Below are positions 7,463-16,154 of a DNA stretch of 22,345 nucleotides, one piece after another. Numbering within the stretch: position 1 is the stretch's first letter; every line of letters begins with the position of its first letter. The translations under genes and the position numbers were made by a program. The notes beneath the pieces are model-generated. The model was not told where the DNA came from and did not search any database. It was given only the letters and a program-made list of their open reading frames with translations. The DNA is from Prevotella sp. UBA2711 (GTDB lineage: Bacteria; Bacteroidota; Bacteroidia; Bacteroidales; Bacteroidaceae), in the NCBI GenBank assembly GCA_002354095.1, contig DEKX01000042.1, positions 72,591 through 94,935 on the forward strand, written 5' to 3'.

Positions 7463-10400
7463 ATGGCTTTCAAGAAAGATACAAAGATAAAAAGTAATTT
7501 TACCAAGATTACTATTGGTCTGGCCTCTCCTGAGGAAATTCTCGAGAATTCTTGTGGCGAGGTAACCAAGCCAGAGACCATCAACTACCGTACTTACAAG
7601 CCAGAGCGTGACGGTCTTTTCTGTGAGCGCATCTTTGGTCCTACCAAGGACTATGAGTGTGCTTGTGGAAAGTACAAGCGTATTCGTTATAAGGGTATCG
7701 TCTGCGACCGTTGTGGCGTTGAGGTAACAGAAAAGAAGGTGCGTCGTGAACGTACAGGTCATATTGAACTGGTAGTTCCTGTAGCTCATATTTGGTATTT
7801 CCGCAGTCTTCCCAACAAGATTGGCTATTTGCTTGGCCTGCCTACTAAGAAGCTCGATGCTATTATCTATTATGAGCGTTATGTAGTTATCCAGCCAGGT
7901 GTCATGGCCGGTAAGAAGGATGCAGAAGGCAACGACCTCATTGGTTCCAATATGTACGATTTGTTGTCGGAAGAGGAATACAACGAAATTGTTGAGACCA
8001 AACTTTCTCCAGAGAACGACTATCTTGATGACAATGATCCTAATAAGTTCATTGCCAAGATGGGTGCCGAGGCTATCTACGACCTTTTGGTGCGTCTCGA
8101 CCTTGACTCCTTGTCTTACGAGTTGCGTGACCGTGCCAATAGTGACTCTTCTATGCAGCGTAAGAATGAGGCTTTGAAGCGTTTGCAGGTTGTTGAGGCT
8201 TTCCGTTCCAGCGTGGAGAAGGGCATCAACCGTCCTGAGTGGATGATTATGAAGATAATTCCTGTAACTCCTCCTGAGTTGCGTCCATTGGTACCTCTGG
8301 ATGGTGGTCGTTTTGCTACTTCTGACTTGAACGATCTCTATCGTCGTGTGATTATCCGTAATAACCGTCTGAAGAGATTGATGGAAATCAAAGCTCCTGA
8401 GGTTATTCTCCGCAATGAGAAGCGTATGCTGCAGGAAGCAGTTGACTCTCTCTTCGACAATAGCCGTAAGTCTTCTGCCGTTAAGAGCGAGAGCAATCGT
8501 CCTTTGAAGTCACTTTCTGATTCTCTGAAAGGTAAGCAGGGTCGTTTCCGTCAGAACTTGCTGGGTAAGCGTGTTGACTACTCAGCCCGTTCGGTTATCG
8601 TTGTAGGTCCTGAGTTGAAGATGGGTGAGTGCGGTCTGCCTAAGTTGATGGCTGCTGAGCTCTATAAACCATTCATTATCCGCAAGCTCATTGAGCGTGG
8701 TATCGTGAAGACGGTGAAGTCTGCCAAGAAGATTGTCGATCGTCGCGAACCAGTGATTTGGGATATTCTGGAGAATGTGATGAAGGGTCATCCTGTACTC
8801 CTCAACCGTGCACCAACACTGCACCGTCTGGGTATTCAGGCTTTCCAGCCTAAACTGATTGAAGGTAAGGCTATCCAGTTGCACCCATTGGCATGTACGG
8901 CATTCAACGCCGACTTCGATGGTGACCAGATGGCTGTCCACCTCCCCTTGTCAAACGAAGCTATCCTGGAGGCTCAGATTCTGATGCTCCAGAGCCACAA
9001 TATTCTGAATCCTGCTAATGGTGCTCCTATCACCGTTCCTTCACAGGATATGGTACTCGGACTCTATTACATTTCTAAGATCCGTCCAGGCGCAAAGGGT
9101 GAAGGTCTCACTTTCTATGGTCCAGAGGAGGCCATCATTGCCCATAACGAAGGCAAGTGCGATCTGCATGCCCAAGTGAAGGTGATGGTTGATGATATCG
9201 TAGATGGAAAACCATGCAAGCACATGGTAGAAACCTCTGTCGGTCGTGTCATTGTAAACGGCATCATTCCTAAGGAGGTAGGTTATGTCAACCGTATTAT
9301 CTCTAAGAAGTCATTGCGCGATATCATTGCCGATGTCATCAAGAATGTAGGTTTCGCTGAAGCTTGCGAATTCCTCGATGGTATCAAGAACCTTGGTTAT
9401 CGTATGGCTTACGAGGCAGGTCTGTCGTTCAACCTTGATGATATCATCATCCCAGAGTCTAAGAAGGCTCTTGTGGAGAAAGGTAACGAGGAAGTTCGCC
9501 AGATTACCGAGAACTACAACATGGGATTCATTACAGATAATGAGCGTTACAATCAGGTTATTGATACCTGGACTCATATCAACAATGACCTGGGCAATGT
9601 CCTGATGAAGGAGATGACCGAGGCCGACCAGGGATTCAATGCTGTATTCATGATGCTCGACTCTGGTGCTCGTGGTAGTAAGGACCAGATTCGTCAGCTC
9701 TCTGGTATGCGTGGTCTGATGGCTAAGCCTCAGAAAGCCGGTGCAGAGGGTGCTCAGATTATTGAGAATCCTATTCTGTCAAACTTCAAGGAGGGTATGT
9801 CGGTGCTGGAGTACTTCATCTCTACCCACGGTGCCCGTAAGGGTCTTGCCGATACCGCCATGAAGACGGCAGATGCTGGTTACCTGACCCGTCGTCTTGT
9901 TGACGTTTCTCACGATGTGATTATCAATGAGGAAGACTGTGGTACGCTCCGCGGATTGGTTTGCACCGCTCTGAAGAATGGTGATGAGACCATTTCTACG
10001 CTTTACGAACGTATCCTCGGTCGTGTTTCCGTACATGATATTATTCATCCTTCTACTGGCGAATTGATTGTTGCTGCCGGTGAGGAGATTACAGAGCCTA
10101 TCGCTCAAGCTATTGAAGATTCACCTATCGAGAGTGTTGAAATCCGTTCAGTGCTCACCTGTGAATCCAAGCATGGCGTCTGCATGAAGTGCTACGGTCG
10201 CAACCTCGCTACCCGCCGTATGGTACAGAAGGGTGAGGCTGTCGGTGTGATTGCAGCACAGGCTATCGGTGAGCCAGGTACGCAGCTTACACTTCGTACG
10301 TTCCACGCCGGTGGTGTGGCTGCCAATGCGGCTGCTAATGCCAGTATCGTAGCCAAGAACGATTCTCTGTTGGAATTTGAGGAGGTTCGTACTGTTCCAT

Positions 10401-11791
10401 TCGATGAGGATGGTCGTGAGTGCGACATGGTTGTCAGCCGTCTGGGTGAGGTTCGTTTCGTAGATCCCAATACCAAGATTGTACTTTCAACCGTCAATGT
10501 TCCTTATGGTTCTTCGCTCTATTTCAAGACAGGTGATACCGTTAAGAAAGGCGACAAGATTGCTCAGTGGGATCCATTCAATGCAGTCATTGTTACTGAA
10601 TATGCAGGAACCTTGAAGTTCCACGATGTTATTGAAGGTATTACATTCCGTGCTGAGACCGACGATACTACCGGTTTGACTGAGAAGATCGTTACCGAGT
10701 CAAAGGATAAGTCAAAAGTTCCTACCTGCGATGTCATCGGAGCTGATGGCGAGGTTATCGGAACCTATAACTTCCCAGTAGGTGGTCACGTAGTCGTTGA
10801 GGACGGTCAGACCGTGAAGACTGGTGAGACCCTCGTTAAGATTCCACGTGCAGCAGCTAAGGGTGGTGATATCACCGGTGGTCTGCCTCGTGTTACTGAG
10901 CTCTTCGAAGCTCGTAACCCATCTAACCCTGCTATCGTATCAGAAATCGATGGTGAGGTAACCATGGGTAAGGTGAAGCGTGGTAACCGTGAGATTATCG
11001 TAACCTCTAAGACTGGCGAGCAGCGTAAGTATCTCGTATCACTCTCTAAGCAGATTCTGGTGCAGGAGCACGATGCCGTTCGTGCCGGTACTCCGCTTTC
11101 TGACGGTGTTATTACTCCAGCCGACATTCTGGCTATTAAGGGTCCGACGGCTGTTCAGGAATACATTGTGAATGAGGTTCAGGACGTATATCGTCTGCAG
11201 GGTGTAAAGATCAACGACAAGCACTTCGAGATTATTGTTCGTCAGATGATGCGCAAGGTACAGATCAACGATCCGGGTGATACTTCGTTCCTTGAGCAGG
11301 AGATTGTCGATAAGCTCGACTTCGCTGAGGAGAACGACCGTATCTGGGGTAAGAAGGTGGTCATTGATGCTGGTGACTCAGAGAACCTGCAGAAGGGTCA
11401 GATTGTTACCGCCCGTAAGTTGCGCGACGAGAACTCGATGCTGAAGCGTCGCGATATGAAGATTGTTCAGGTGCGCGATGCAGTGCCCGCTACATCTACT
11501 CAGATTCTGCAGGGTATCACACGTGCCGCACTTCAGACCAAGTCGTTCATGTCTGCCGCATCCTTCCAGGAGACTACCAAGGTACTTAACGAAGCCGCTA
11601 TCCGCGGTAAGGTTGATACCCTCGAAGGCATGAAGGAGAATGTGATTGCCGGACACTTGATTCCTGCTGGTACTGGTCTTCGTGAATTCGAAAAGATCAT
11701 TGTCGGCTCGAAGGAAGAGTACGAGCGTATGCAGGCCAACAAGAAAAATGTCCTCGATTTCGCAGAGGAGCCTGCTCTTGAAGAAAAGTAA
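7463..11791 (+). CDS. rpoC: DNA-directed RNA polymerase subunit beta'
   Basis: This is the beta' subunit, 1442 aa, carrying the catalytic magnesium site. The N-terminal zinc-binding motif has C66, C68, C81 and C84. The absolutely conserved NADFDGDQ loop lies at 482-489 with the three metal-binding aspartates D484, D486 and D488. The second zinc site is C826, C900, C907 and C910. The region LDSGARGSKDQIRQLSGMRG and the C-terminal end are complete, and no frameshift is seen. It forms the rpoBC unit with rpoB and ends 19 bases before a strong terminator. Confidence 0.98.
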   Translation: MAFKKDTKIKSNFTKITIGLASPEEILENSCGEVTKPETINYRTYKPERDGLFCERIFGPTKDYECACGKYKRIRYKGIVCDRCGVEVTEKKVRRERTGHIELVVPVAHIWYFRSLPNKIGYLLGLPTKKLDAIIYYERYVVIQPGVMAGKKDAEGNDLIGSNMYDLLSEEEYNEIVETKLSPENDYLDDNDPNKFIAKMGAEAIYDLLVRLDLDSLSYELRDRANSDSSMQRKNEALKRLQVVEAFRSSVEKGINRPEWMIMKIIPVTPPELRPLVPLDGGRFATSDLNDLYRRVIIRNNRLKRLMEIKAPEVILRNEKRMLQEAVDSLFDNSRKSSAVKSESNRPLKSLSDSLKGKQGRFRQNLLGKRVDYSARSVIVVGPELKMGECGLPKLMAAELYKPFIIRKLIERGIVKTVKSAKKIVDRREPVIWDILENVMKGHPVLLNRAPTLHRLGIQAFQPKLIEGKAIQLHPLACTAFNADFDGDQMAVHLPLSNEAILEAQILMLQSHNILNPANGAPITVPSQDMVLGLYYISKIRPGAKGEGLTFYGPEEAIIAHNEGKCDLHAQVKVMVDDIVDGKPCKHMVETSVGRVIVNGIIPKEVGYVNRIISKKSLRDIIADVIKNVGFAEACEFLDGIKNLGYRMAYEAGLSFNLDDIIIPESKKALVEKGNEEVRQITENYNMGFITDNERYNQVIDTWTHINNDLGNVLMKEMTEADQGFNAVFMMLDSGARGSKDQIRQLSGMRGLMAKPQKAGAEGAQIIENPILSNFKEGMSVLEYFISTHGARKGLADTAMKTADAGYLTRRLVDVSHDVIINEEDCGTLRGLVCTALKNGDETISTLYERILGRVSVHDIIHPSTGELIVAAGEEITEPIAQAIEDSPIESVEIRSVLTCESKHGVCMKCYGRNLATRRMVQKGEAVGVIAAQAIGEPGTQLTLRTFHAGGVAANAAANASIVAKNDSLLEFEEVRTVPFDEDGRECDMVVSRLGEVRFVDPNTKIVLSTVNVPYGSSLYFKTGDTVKKGDKIAQWDPFNAVIVTEYAGTLKFHDVIEGITFRAETDDTTGLTEKIVTESKDKSKVPTCDVIGADGEVIGTYNFPVGGHVVVEDGQTVKTGETLVKIPRAAAKGGDITGGLPRVTELFEARNPSNPAIVSEIDGEVTMGKVKRGNREIIVTSKTGEQRKYLVSLSKQILVQEHDAVRAGTPLSDGVITPADILAIKGPTAVQEYIVNEVQDVYRLQGVKINDKHFEIIVRQMMRKVQINDPGDTSFLEQEIVDKLDFAEENDRIWGKKVVIDAGDSENLQKGQIVTARKLRDENSMLKRRDMKIVQVRDAVPATSTQILQGITRAALQTKSFMSAASFQETTKVLNEAAIRGKVDTLEGMKENVIAGHLIPAGTGLREFEKIIVGSKEEYERMQANKKNVLDFAEEPALEEK

Positions 11792-11810
11792 ATTCTAAAC
11801 CCTCATAAAG

Positions 11811-11845
11811 GCGCCGCTGCAATACCTCTTGCAGTGGCGCTTTTT
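11811..11845 (+). terminator. Intrinsic terminator after rpoC
   Basis: GCGCCGCTGCAA (11811-11822) pairs with TTGCAGTGGCGC (11829-11840) over 12 bp with one G-U pair and a 6-nt loop, followed by TTTTT. This is a textbook Rho-independent terminator ending the rpoBC transcript. The next gene begins only 20 bases later. Confidence 0.92.
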
Positions 11846-11865
11846 CTCTAAAAACCTATCAACCT

Positions 11866-14800
11866 ATGAACAAGTTATTTCTCGCATTATCTTTCAGCGC
11901 CTTTGCGCTTACAGCCTATGCCCAACAGCCTACCATGACTGAGTGGCATGATTTACAGGTAAACGAAGTCAATCGTTTTACCCCCCATACTGACTTTTTC
12001 GGTTATGAGTCCGAAGCACTTGCCCTTGCCGGCGACAAGACGCGTTCCTCACGTTATCTTTCGCTCGATGGCACTTGGCGCTTCTCGTGGGTGGCGGATG
12101 CAGACCAGCGTCCTACGGATTGCTTTGGTGTCGATTTCGACGACCATAACTGGGCTACGATGTCTGTACCTGGCATTTGGGAACTCAACGGCTACGGACA
12201 TCCGGAATATGTGAACATTGGTTTTGCATGGCGCGGCCACTTCCAGAATAATCCGCCTGAGGTTCCCGTAAAGGATAATCATGTGGGAACGTATCGTCGC
12301 AAGATTTCCATTCCCTCCAGTTGGAATGGCAAGCAGGTGATAGCTCATTTCGGTTCCGTCACTTCTAATATGTACTTGTGGGTCAATGGTCGTTATGTAG
12401 GCTACACCGAGGATTCGAAGGTGGCTGCTGAATTTGACATTACTCCCTACGTGCATCGTGGTGAAAACCTCATTGCCTTTCAGACCTTCCGTTGGTGCGA
12501 CGGTTCTTATGACGAAGACCAGGATTTCTGGCGTCTGAGTGGGGTAGGGCGCTCCTGCTATCTCTATGCTAAGGATAAAGACATGCATATTCAAGATATA
12601 CGCATCACCCCCGATTTGGTGAACGATTATACTGATGGTGTACTGTCTATTCAAATGACTACTGTGGGCCAAGCTCAGCCTCAAATCACTTTGCTCGATG
12701 CCGAGGGCAGTCAGGTGGCTTCCACTGCTGGTACGGAGATTCAGGTGCAGCGTCCTCACAAATGGACAGCCGAAACACCTTATCTCTACACCCTATTGGT
12801 GCGTTATGGCGATGAATATGTAGCACAGAAAGTGGGCTTCCGCAAGGTGGAAATCCGAAATGCCCAATTGTTGGTCAATGGTCAGCCTATCTATATCAAG
12901 GGTGCCAATCGCCATGAACTGGATCCTGACGGCGGTTATGTGGTCAGTCGTGAACGTATGTTGCAAGACCTGCGTCTGATGAAGCGTTTCAATATCAATG
13001 CCGTCCGTACCTGTCATTACCCCGACGATCCCTTGTGGTACGACCTCTGCGACGAGTATGGTATCTATTTGGTGGCTGAGGCTAACCAAGAGAGTCATGG
13101 TTTTGGTTATGGTGATGATGCCCCTACCAAGACATCGCTTTTTGCCCGTCAGATATTGGAGCGTAATCAGCATAATGTCATGATGAATTTCAACCATCCC
13201 AGTATTATCATCTGGAGTATGGGCAACGAGACGGTGAATGGTCCCAACTTTACCGCTGCATACCAGTGGATCAAATCGCAGGATACAAGTCGACCCGTTC
13301 AATACGAACAGGCGCATGGTGGCGATAATACCGATATCTTCTGTCCGATGTATATGCGCCAGGACCATTGCGAGGGCTATGCCAAGGATGCCAGCAAACA
13401 GAAACCGCTCATCCAGTGTGAGTATAGTCATGCCATGGGTAATAGTAGTGGTGGTTTCAAGGAGTATTGGGACCTCGTTCGCCGCTATCCTAAATATCAG
13501 GGTGGTTTTATCTGGGATTTTGTAGATCAGTCGCTGCATGGTAAAGATGCCCAGGGACGTACCATCTATAAATATGGTGGCGACTATAACAACTACGACC
13601 CCTCCGACAATAATTTCTGCGACAATGGTCTTGTCAGCCCCGACCGTGTTCCTAATCCTCAGGTTTATGAAGTGGGTTACCAGTACCAGAACATCTGGGT
13701 CGAAGCCGTTGATATCAAGAAAGGTCACATCCGTGTCAAGAATGAAAACTTCTTCCGTCCACTCGACTATGTCTATCTGTCATGGACCCTCCTGTGCGAT
13801 GGCGTTCCAGTCAAGCAGGGTACAGTAGCCAACCTTGACTGTCAGCCGCAGGCTACCACAGAGTTGACTCTGCCGTTAGGTCAGCTGTCTGCCATAGGCG
13901 AATACTTCCTGAACATTGATTTCAAGTTGAAGGAAAAGCAGCCCCTCATGGAACAGAACCAGACAGTCGCCTATGCTCAACTGCCAGTCACCGGTCAGAG
14001 GTCCGAACAGCCCATGGCATCCAGCTCTCAGCCTTTTACGCTCAGTTTCGACCAGTCCACAGGCTTTATCAGGGAATATGTCGTCAATGGTCAGTCCATG
14101 CTGGGTAAGGGTGGCACACTCAAGCCCCTGTTCTGGCGTGCCGTTACAGACAACGACATGGGTGCCAGGTTGCATGTGAAGAATCAGGTATGGCGTAGTC
14201 CGGTGATGCAGCTCAAGAGTTTCAATCAGAGCAAGAAAGACAGGAAAGGCGCCTATACCGTTACCGCAGTTTATGACATGCCGGAAGTGAAGGCCACCCT
14301 GACCCTTCAGTACCATGTTGAGAAGAGTGGTGTTGTCACGGTCACTGAACAGATGCAAACTACACCTGGCGAAACCGTTCCCGACATGCTTCGCTATGGC
14401 ATGGTGCTACAGATGCCCTACAGCATGGGAATCAGTCAGTATTATGGTCGTGGACCTGTTGAGAACTATAGCGACCGCCATCTGTCACAGCGTGTCGGTA
14501 TCTACGAACAAACTGCCGACGAACAGTTCTATCCCTATATCCGTCCGCAGGAGACAGGTACTAAGACCGATATGCGATGGTGGAAACAAACCGATGCAAA
14601 AGGCATGGGGCTACTGGTAGAGGCCGATTCGCTGTTCTCTGCTTCCGCACTTCATTACACGGTGGACGATTTGGATGAACCTGGCAAGGAGAAAGCACAG
14701 CGCCATATCCAGGAAATTCCTACCTCCCAATATACGAATCTTTATATTGATATGCTACATGCCGGTGTCGGTGGTATCGATAGTTGGAGCGACTGGGGAC

Positions 14801-14874
14801 AGGCATTGCCACCCTACCGCGTCACCTATCAAAATCGTACCTTCACCTTCCGATTGGTGCCGATTAGAGATTAA
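11866..14874 (+). CDS. Secreted GH2 family beta-galactosidase (LacZ-type)
   Basis: This glycoside hydrolase family 2 enzyme of 1002 aa resembles LacZ and probably cleaves terminal beta-galactosides in the periplasm. An N-terminal signal peptide ends near AYA-QQ (residues 17-21), with no lipobox cysteine. Domains in order: jelly-roll sugar-binding domain (about 45-215), immunoglobulin-like domain (about 220-325), TIM barrel (about 330-620), a linker domain, and the large C-terminal beta-galactosidase domain (about 730-1000). The acid/base is E455 in IIIWSMGNE and the nucleophile is E519 in QCEYSHAMGN, matching E461 and E537 of E. coli LacZ; GGFIWDFVDQSLHG is also conserved. No SusC/SusD or regulator is adjacent. 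Other beta-linked substrates are possible because GH2 specificity varies. Confidence 0.93.
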   Translation: MNKLFLALSFSAFALTAYAQQPTMTEWHDLQVNEVNRFTPHTDFFGYESEALALAGDKTRSSRYLSLDGTWRFSWVADADQRPTDCFGVDFDDHNWATMSVPGIWELNGYGHPEYVNIGFAWRGHFQNNPPEVPVKDNHVGTYRRKISIPSSWNGKQVIAHFGSVTSNMYLWVNGRYVGYTEDSKVAAEFDITPYVHRGENLIAFQTFRWCDGSYDEDQDFWRLSGVGRSCYLYAKDKDMHIQDIRITPDLVNDYTDGVLSIQMTTVGQAQPQITLLDAEGSQVASTAGTEIQVQRPHKWTAETPYLYTLLVRYGDEYVAQKVGFRKVEIRNAQLLVNGQPIYIKGANRHELDPDGGYVVSRERMLQDLRLMKRFNINAVRTCHYPDDPLWYDLCDEYGIYLVAEANQESHGFGYGDDAPTKTSLFARQILERNQHNVMMNFNHPSIIIWSMGNETVNGPNFTAAYQWIKSQDTSRPVQYEQAHGGDNTDIFCPMYMRQDHCEGYAKDASKQKPLIQCEYSHAMGNSSGGFKEYWDLVRRYPKYQGGFIWDFVDQSLHGKDAQGRTIYKYGGDYNNYDPSDNNFCDNGLVSPDRVPNPQVYEVGYQYQNIWVEAVDIKKGHIRVKNENFFRPLDYVYLSWTLLCDGVPVKQGTVANLDCQPQATTELTLPLGQLSAIGEYFLNIDFKLKEKQPLMEQNQTVAYAQLPVTGQRSEQPMASSSQPFTLSFDQSTGFIREYVVNGQSMLGKGGTLKPLFWRAVTDNDMGARLHVKNQVWRSPVMQLKSFNQSKKDRKGAYTVTAVYDMPEVKATLTLQYHVEKSGVVTVTEQMQTTPGETVPDMLRYGMVLQMPYSMGISQYYGRGPVENYSDRHLSQRVGIYEQTADEQFYPYIRPQETGTKTDMRWWKQTDAKGMGLLVEADSLFSASALHYTVDDLDEPGKEKAQRHIQEIPTSQYTNLYIDMLHAGVGGIDSWSDWGQALPPYRVTYQNRTFTFRLVPIRD

Positions 14875-14895
14875 ACACCAGTTAATTAACGTCAA

Positions 14896-14937
14896 AACAC
14901 TTATTTTATGTTAAAAATCATAAGGTAAGTGTTTTTT
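14896..14937 (+). terminator. Intrinsic terminator after the GH2 gene
   Basis: AACACTTATTTTATG (14896-14910) pairs with CATAAGGTAAGTGTT (14919-14933) over 15 bp, two of them G-U, around an 8-nt loop. It runs into TTTTTT at 14932-14937. It separates the beta-galactosidase transcript from the str operon promoter. Confidence 0.88.
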
Positions 14938-14974
14938 CGTGTCTTATAAATTAGGTGGATTCCCAGAAAGTTCG

Positions 14975-14982
14975 TACCTTTG
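14975..14982 (+). promoter_or_regulatory. Bacteroidota -7 promoter box of the str operon
   Basis: TACCTTTG matches the phylum's -7 consensus TAnnTTTG exactly and is followed by GCAG as at many strong promoters of the group. The -33 TTG element is not well preserved at the expected distance. Transcription would start near 14989, giving a leader of about 80 nt before rpsL, which is A-rich before the ATG. It sits directly after the terminator of the GH2 gene. Confidence 0.8.
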
Positions 14983-15068
14983 CAGCCCAAAAGCGACCTG
15001 TGTAGTAGGGCGCATCATGTCAAGTAGAATATACACATAATATATAATAAATTAAAAACAAAACAATT

Positions 15069-15449
15069 ATGCCTACAATTTCACAATTGGTAAGAAAAGG
15101 CAGAAAGGTGCTCGTTGACAAGAGCAAATCACCCGCGCTGGACGCATGTCCCCAGCGTCGCGGAGTTTGCGTTCGTGTCTACACAACGACTCCTAAGAAG
15201 CCTAATTCGGCTATGCGTAAGGTAGCCCGTGTTCGCTTGACGAACCAAAAGGAAGTTAACAGTTACATTCCCGGAGAGGGACACAACTTGCAGGAGCACA
15301 GCATCGTGCTGGTTCGTGGCGGTCGTGTAAAGGACCTTCCCGGTGTACGTTATCACATCGTTCGTGGTACATTGGATACCGCCGGTGTTGCAAGTCGTAC
15401 TCAGCGCCGTTCTAAGTACGGAGCTAAGCGTCCAAAGGCTAAGAAATAA
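15069..15449 (+). CDS. rpsL: 30S ribosomal protein S12
   Basis: S12 (uS12) lies at the decoding centre and controls accuracy. The 126-aa protein has the hallmark TTTPKKPNSAMRKVARVRL, with the lysine at position 43 whose mutation gives streptomycin resistance, and the second hotspot in GGRVKDLPGVRYH; both are wild type. The C-terminus is a basic tail (KYGAKRPKAKK). It is the first gene of the str block, preceded by its own promoter. Confidence 0.98.
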   Translation: MPTISQLVRKGRKVLVDKSKSPALDACPQRRGVCVRVYTTTPKKPNSAMRKVARVRLTNQKEVNSYIPGEGHNLQEHSIVLVRGGRVKDLPGVRYHIVRGTLDTAGVASRTQRRSKYGAKRPKAKK

Positions 15450-15481
15450 TCGGAGAGGATTATAAGCCGTAAGGATTCGCA

Positions 15482-15502
15482 CATGGCGGTTCCGCTGCCA
15501 TG
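15482..15502 (+). promoter_or_regulatory. Stem-loop in the rpsL-rpsG spacer
   Basis: CATGGCGG pairs with CTGCCATG over 8 bp around the loop TTCCG. It lies in an unusually long 186-bp spacer between rpsL and rpsG. In E. coli, S7 binds the corresponding spacer to control its own synthesis. A similar role here is inferred from position only. The tip GCGGTTCCGC recurs in the rpsJ leader. Confidence 0.55.
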
Positions 15503-15635
15503 ACCCAAAAAGAAAAAAGTAAAAACTGTTTTGCTGGAGATATTGTTACGAGACAGGTTGAGTAAATGCCCATGAGTGAGCGTTGAAGAACAGTAAAAGA
15601 ACAGCCCCAAGCAGACAACAAAACAAAAAACAAAA

Positions 15636-16112
15636 ATGAGAAAAGCAAAGCCAAAGAAGCGTGTGATCCTGCCAGATCCCGTCTTCAACGACAAGAAAGT
15701 GTCGAAGTTTGTGAACCATCTGATGTACGATGGTAAGAAGTCTATTTCGTATGAGATCTTCTACAATGCACTCGAGGCAGTAAAGGCTAAGATGCAGAAT
15801 GAAGAGAAATCTGCTCTTGAGATTTGGAAGCAGGCTCTTGACAACATCACTCCTCAGGTTGAGGTAAAGAGCCGTCGTATCGGTGGTGCTACCTTCCAGG
15901 TGCCTACTGAGATCCGTCCCGACCGTAAGGAGAGCATCTCTATGAAGAATATGATTGCATTTGCCCGTAAGCGTAGCGGTAAGTCAATGGCTGACAAGCT
16001 GGCTTCTGAGATTATGGATGCTTATAACAACCAGGGTGGTGCCTTCAAGCGTAAGGAAGATATGCACCGCATGGCTGAGGCTAACCGTGCATTTGCTCAC
16101 TTCCGCTTCTAA
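15636..16112 (+). CDS. rpsG: 30S ribosomal protein S7
   Basis: S7 (uS7) nucleates assembly of the 30S head and contacts the E-site tRNA. The 158-aa length is normal. It begins with basic RKAKPKKR and contains PDPVFNDKKVSKFVNHLMYDGKK and the GGATFQVPTEIRPDR region typical of the family. The leader is strongly A-rich (ACAAAACAAAAAACAAAA) with no Shine-Dalgarno site. fusA starts 42 bases downstream. Confidence 0.98.
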   Translation: MRKAKPKKRVILPDPVFNDKKVSKFVNHLMYDGKKSISYEIFYNALEAVKAKMQNEEKSALEIWKQALDNITPQVEVKSRRIGGATFQVPTEIRPDRKESISMKNMIAFARKRSGKSMADKLASEIMDAYNNQGGAFKRKEDMHRMAEANRAFAHFRF

Positions 16113-16118
16113 TTCTTA

Positions 16119-16135
16119 GGTAAAAAGGTAAAAAA
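16119..16135 (+). repeat. Short A-rich direct repeat in the fusA leader
   Basis: GGTAAAAA is followed directly by GGTAAAAAA and then by degenerate GTAAATAAAAGG in the 42-bp rpsG-fusA spacer. It resembles the repeat-built leader of rpoC and probably serves as an unstructured A-rich translation-initiation region. Confidence 0.6.
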
Positions 16136-16154
16136 GTAAATAAAAGGAAAAGAA

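Noticed and set aside
6692..7789. 365-codon minus-strand open frame across the rpoB-rpoC junction
   Set aside because: It is antisense to two highly conserved genes, has low-complexity Thr/Leu composition and no family signature.
12793..13728. 311-codon minus-strand open frame inside the GH2 gene
   Set aside because: It is antisense to the catalytic domain of a clear beta-galactosidase; composition rich in Ile/Thr is typical of a shadow frame.
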